A stretch of DNA of 64,000 nucleotides from Fictibacillus nanhaiensis (GTDB lineage Bacteria; Bacillota; Bacilli; Bacillales; Fictibacillaceae). Below, one piece after another: positions 62,203 through 64,000 of this stretch. The translations under genes were made by a program, and so were the position numbers. The notes under the pieces are model-generated. The model was not told where the DNA came from. It saw only the letters and a program-made list of their open reading frames with translations, and searched no databases. Where the stretch lies: positions 124,001-188,000 of the forward strand of contig JAFHKR010000038.1 of NCBI GenBank assembly GCA_017052515.1, given 5' to 3'. How positions within the stretch are numbered: position 1 is the stretch's first letter; each line of letters opens with the position of its first letter.

Positions 62203-63486
62203 ATGGCTAAACTCTTAGGAAAGTTGCACGAAGAGAAAGTATTTAAAGACCCAGTGCATCGTTACATCCACGTGCGTGATGAGCTGATCTGGCGTCTGAT
62301 CGGTACGCGCGAGTTTCAAAGACTGCGAAGAATTCGTCAGCTTGGAACGACATACTTAACATTTCATGGAGCAGAACATAGCCGTTTTAGCCATTCTCTT
62401 GGTGTTTATGAGATTACGAGGCGGATCATTGATATTTTTCAAGAAAAGAAAACGTGGGACCCAGAAAAGCGTCTGCTCGTTCTTTCCGCGGCCCTTCTAC
62501 ATGATGTAGGACACGGTCCATTCTCACATTCATTTGAAAAGGTGTTTGGTGTGGATCATGAAGAATTCAGTAGAGACATCATACTCGGAGATACAGAAGT
62601 TCATCGCGTGCTTTTGCAGATGGGAGAAGATTTTCCTGTGCAAGTAGCAGAAGTAATCGCGAAAACACATAGAGATAAATTAATCGTTAGTCTGATCTCG
62701 AGTCAGATTGATGCAGACAGAATGGATTACCTGTTACGAGACGCTTATTTTACAGGAGTGAGTTACGGTAATTTCGATATCGAGCGAATCCTGCGTGTGA
62801 TGCGCCCGACTGAAGAAGGCGTCGTTATAAAATCTAGCGGCATGCATGCGGTAGAAGACTATATTATGAGTCGTTACCAAATGTACTGGCAAGTGTATTT
62901 TCATCCTGTTACGCGCAGTGCGGAAGTCATATTAAGTAAAATTTTGCACCGAGCGAAGGAACTGTATGAAACAGGATATACATTCAAAAGAGAGCTGTCT
63001 CATTTTAAAACGCTGTTCGAAGGTAATGTTTCGCTTCAAGATTACATATCGCTCGATGAGGGCGTAATCCACTATTATTTCCAAGGATGGATGGAAGAAG
63101 AGGACAAAATCTTGAGCGATTTATGCCATCGTTTCATCGACCGAAAACTGTTCAAGTATACGGAGATGGTCTCATTTACAGATGGTCATCTGCTGTCGAG
63201 TTACTTTACAGAAGCAGGCATCAATCCGAAATATTACTTAGTAGTCGATTCATCGTCAGATCTTCCATACGACTTTTACCGCCCAGGCGAAAAAGAAGAA
63301 CGTCTGCCGATCAATCTATTAAAACCAAACGGCGATATCCGCGAGCTGTCCAGAGAATCAGACGTCGTAGAGGCGATCTCAGGCAAACGCCGAACAGATC
63401 ACAAACTCTATTATCCCCTCGATCTAATCGAAGCGATTGAGGATAAAACGCTTAAAAGTAAAATTAAAGAGATTTTGAATAGATAG
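62203..63486 (+). CDS. ywfO: HD-domain phosphohydrolase YwfO
   Basis: 427 aa. HD motifs His64 (RFSHSLGV), His100-Asp101 (ALLHDVGHGPFSH) with His104 and His109, and the distal Asp in DADRMDYLLRDAYFTG. C-terminal part is the YwfO-type domain. SamHD1-like enzymes split dNTPs to nucleosides and triphosphate; YwfO has been described as a nucleotide phosphohydrolase. Start after AAGGAGCAGG. Just upstream of ywgA as in B. subtilis. Confidence 0.93.
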   Translation: MAKLLGKLHEEKVFKDPVHRYIHVRDELIWRLIGTREFQRLRRIRQLGTTYLTFHGAEHSRFSHSLGVYEITRRIIDIFQEKKTWDPEKRLLVLSAALLHDVGHGPFSHSFEKVFGVDHEEFSRDIILGDTEVHRVLLQMGEDFPVQVAEVIAKTHRDKLIVSLISSQIDADRMDYLLRDAYFTGVSYGNFDIERILRVMRPTEEGVVIKSSGMHAVEDYIMSRYQMYWQVYFHPVTRSAEVILSKILHRAKELYETGYTFKRELSHFKTLFEGNVSLQDYISLDEGVIHYYFQGWMEEEDKILSDLCHRFIDRKLFKYTEMVSFTDGHLLSSYFTEAGINPKYYLVVDSSSDLPYDFYRPGEKEERLPINLLKPNGDIRELSRESDVVEAISGKRRTDHKLYYPLDLIEAIEDKTLKSKIKEILNR

Positions 63487-63560
63487 TGTGTTTAACAGTC
63501 GATTTGACTATCAGATTCACTTCAAGTTGTTGTTTGTTACTAAAAAGACATCACTGAAAA

Positions 63561-63688
63561 GTTGTTGGAGTGTAAGGTGGGAGACTCCTGGGGGATGAGC
63601 GGGACAGGTGAGACACCTAAGGGCGCATAGCGTCGAGGTGGCTCACCGCACGCCCCCCGGAAAGCGAGCACCTGAAACGGAAATCGAC
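63561..63688 (+). repeat. Dispersed palindromic repeat, copy 11
   Basis: Between ywfO and ywgA, both on the plus strand. Arms GGGGG/CCCCC, GGTGAG/CTCACC, CACCT/AGGTG, a central GGGCGCATAGCGT. The end is CTGAAACGGAAATCGAC. Confidence 0.9.
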
Positions 63689-63763
63689 TACTTACAAACA
63701 CAACATTGACTAGCCAGAAAAATAAATAGATAAAACGAAAAAGGATGTTAGGGGGAACGTACT

Positions 63764-64000
63764 GTGTTTGAGGATCATTTAAAGGTAGTCACCTTGATTC
63801 AAGAAGCCGGAGAAGTCGTCGGTCGGAAAAAGCTTCAAAAGATGGTGTACATCGCAAAAAAGCTAAACTTTCCTTTCCAAGAAAAATATCAATTTCATTT
63901 TTACGGCCCATATTCCGAAGAATTAACGCTTAAAATTGAAGAACTTTGCAACATGGGATACATACATGAGGTAAAAGAAAAGGTGAGCGGCTATTCGCAA
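63764..64000 (+). CDS. ywgA: YwgA-family protein (3' end outside window)
   Basis: 79 codons seen, from GTG after TAGGGGGAACGTACT. Conserved YwgA start FEDHLKVVTLIQEAGEVVGRKKLQKMVYI; FHFYGPYSEELTLKIEELCNMGYI follows. The LQK..YI..K..F.FH.YGPYS pattern recalls the Panacea (SocA-like) domain. Function unknown. The position after ywfO supports the name. Confidence 0.88.
   Translation, partial: MFEDHLKVVTLIQEAGEVVGRKKLQKMVYIAKKLNFPFQEKYQFHFYGPYSEELTLKIEELCNMGYIHEVKEKVSGYSQ

Noticed and set aside
1135-63688. Palindromic repeats as insertion sequences
   Set aside because: No open frame or target duplication was found, and copies are only 127-254 bp.

Overview
The window is chromosomal DNA of an endospore-forming member of the Bacillaceae (low to moderate G+C Firmicute), but not Bacillus subtilis itself. 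Support: strong GGAGG-type ribosome sites, many Rho-independent terminators, a glycine T-box, a preQ1 riboswitch, sigma-B- and sigma-W-like promoters, the spore genes gerQ and cwlJ, spo0M, and a right end whose gene set matches the B. subtilis ywd/ywf/ywg block (ywdI, ywdK, gerQ, cwlJ, hemQ, pta, lipL, ywfO, ywgA). The genus is not certain; a Fictibacillus-like or related lineage would fit. No rRNA, tRNA, prophage, complete insertion sequence or CRISPR array was seen.

Layout. 1-6.1 kb: end of a probable secreted M14-type protein, a PTS IIA-Glc protein, a PfkB sugar kinase, T-box-controlled single-chain glycyl-tRNA synthetase and an M24 peptidase. 6.2-9.5 kb: Nudix, a TetR regulator with two matching palindromic operators, a frameshifted MFS exporter and a hemolysin-III protein. 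10-17.3 kb: GNAT, Nudix, a DUF523-DUF1722 protein, AEC transporter, Crp/Fnr-like regulator, secreted coiled-coil protein, LbH acetyltransferase, GlpQ-like phosphodiesterase and an HD protein. 17.5-21 kb: preQ1-switch-controlled queuosine-precursor transporter and an OpuF-like compatible-solute ABC pair. 21-28 kb: lipoprotein, alkaline phosphatase, ald with its PucR-type regulator, and an M3 oligopeptidase. 28-36 kb: DUF420 protein, Vpr-like subtilase, DHA2 exporter and a YycO-like hydrolase. 37-40 kb: a YkwC-like dehydrogenase, then a permease plus TIGR03943 pair behind a Zur-type operator. 40-53 kb: membrane, lipid, stress and 5'-nucleotidase genes. 53-64 kb: the ywd/ywf/ywg-like block, covering spore germination, coproheme decarboxylation, acetate metabolism and lipoylation.

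The most unusual content is intergenic. (1) A dispersed palindromic repeat of about 130 bp (two copies about 254 bp, one about 194 bp, one deletion remnant) occurs 11 times in 64 kb, always between genes. Its two arms change together (GTGGG/CCCAC, ATGGG/CCCAT, GCGGG/CCCGC, ACGGG/CCCGT, GGGGG/CCCCC), so a folded hairpin is being kept. (2) Five short arrays, plus one weaker one, have conserved cores exactly 21 bp apart. The core word differs between loci (AATCCAC, TTGGACAG, TTCACGG, ATAATCCCGC), but the period does not. 21 bp is two turns of B-DNA. (3) A 101-bp element with 8-bp terminal and 10-bp internal inverted repeats around a GGGGTCAGACCCC palindrome resembles a non-autonomous mobile or REP-type element.

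All calls come from reading the sequence and its translations by eye. Family names rest on recognised motifs, not on searches.
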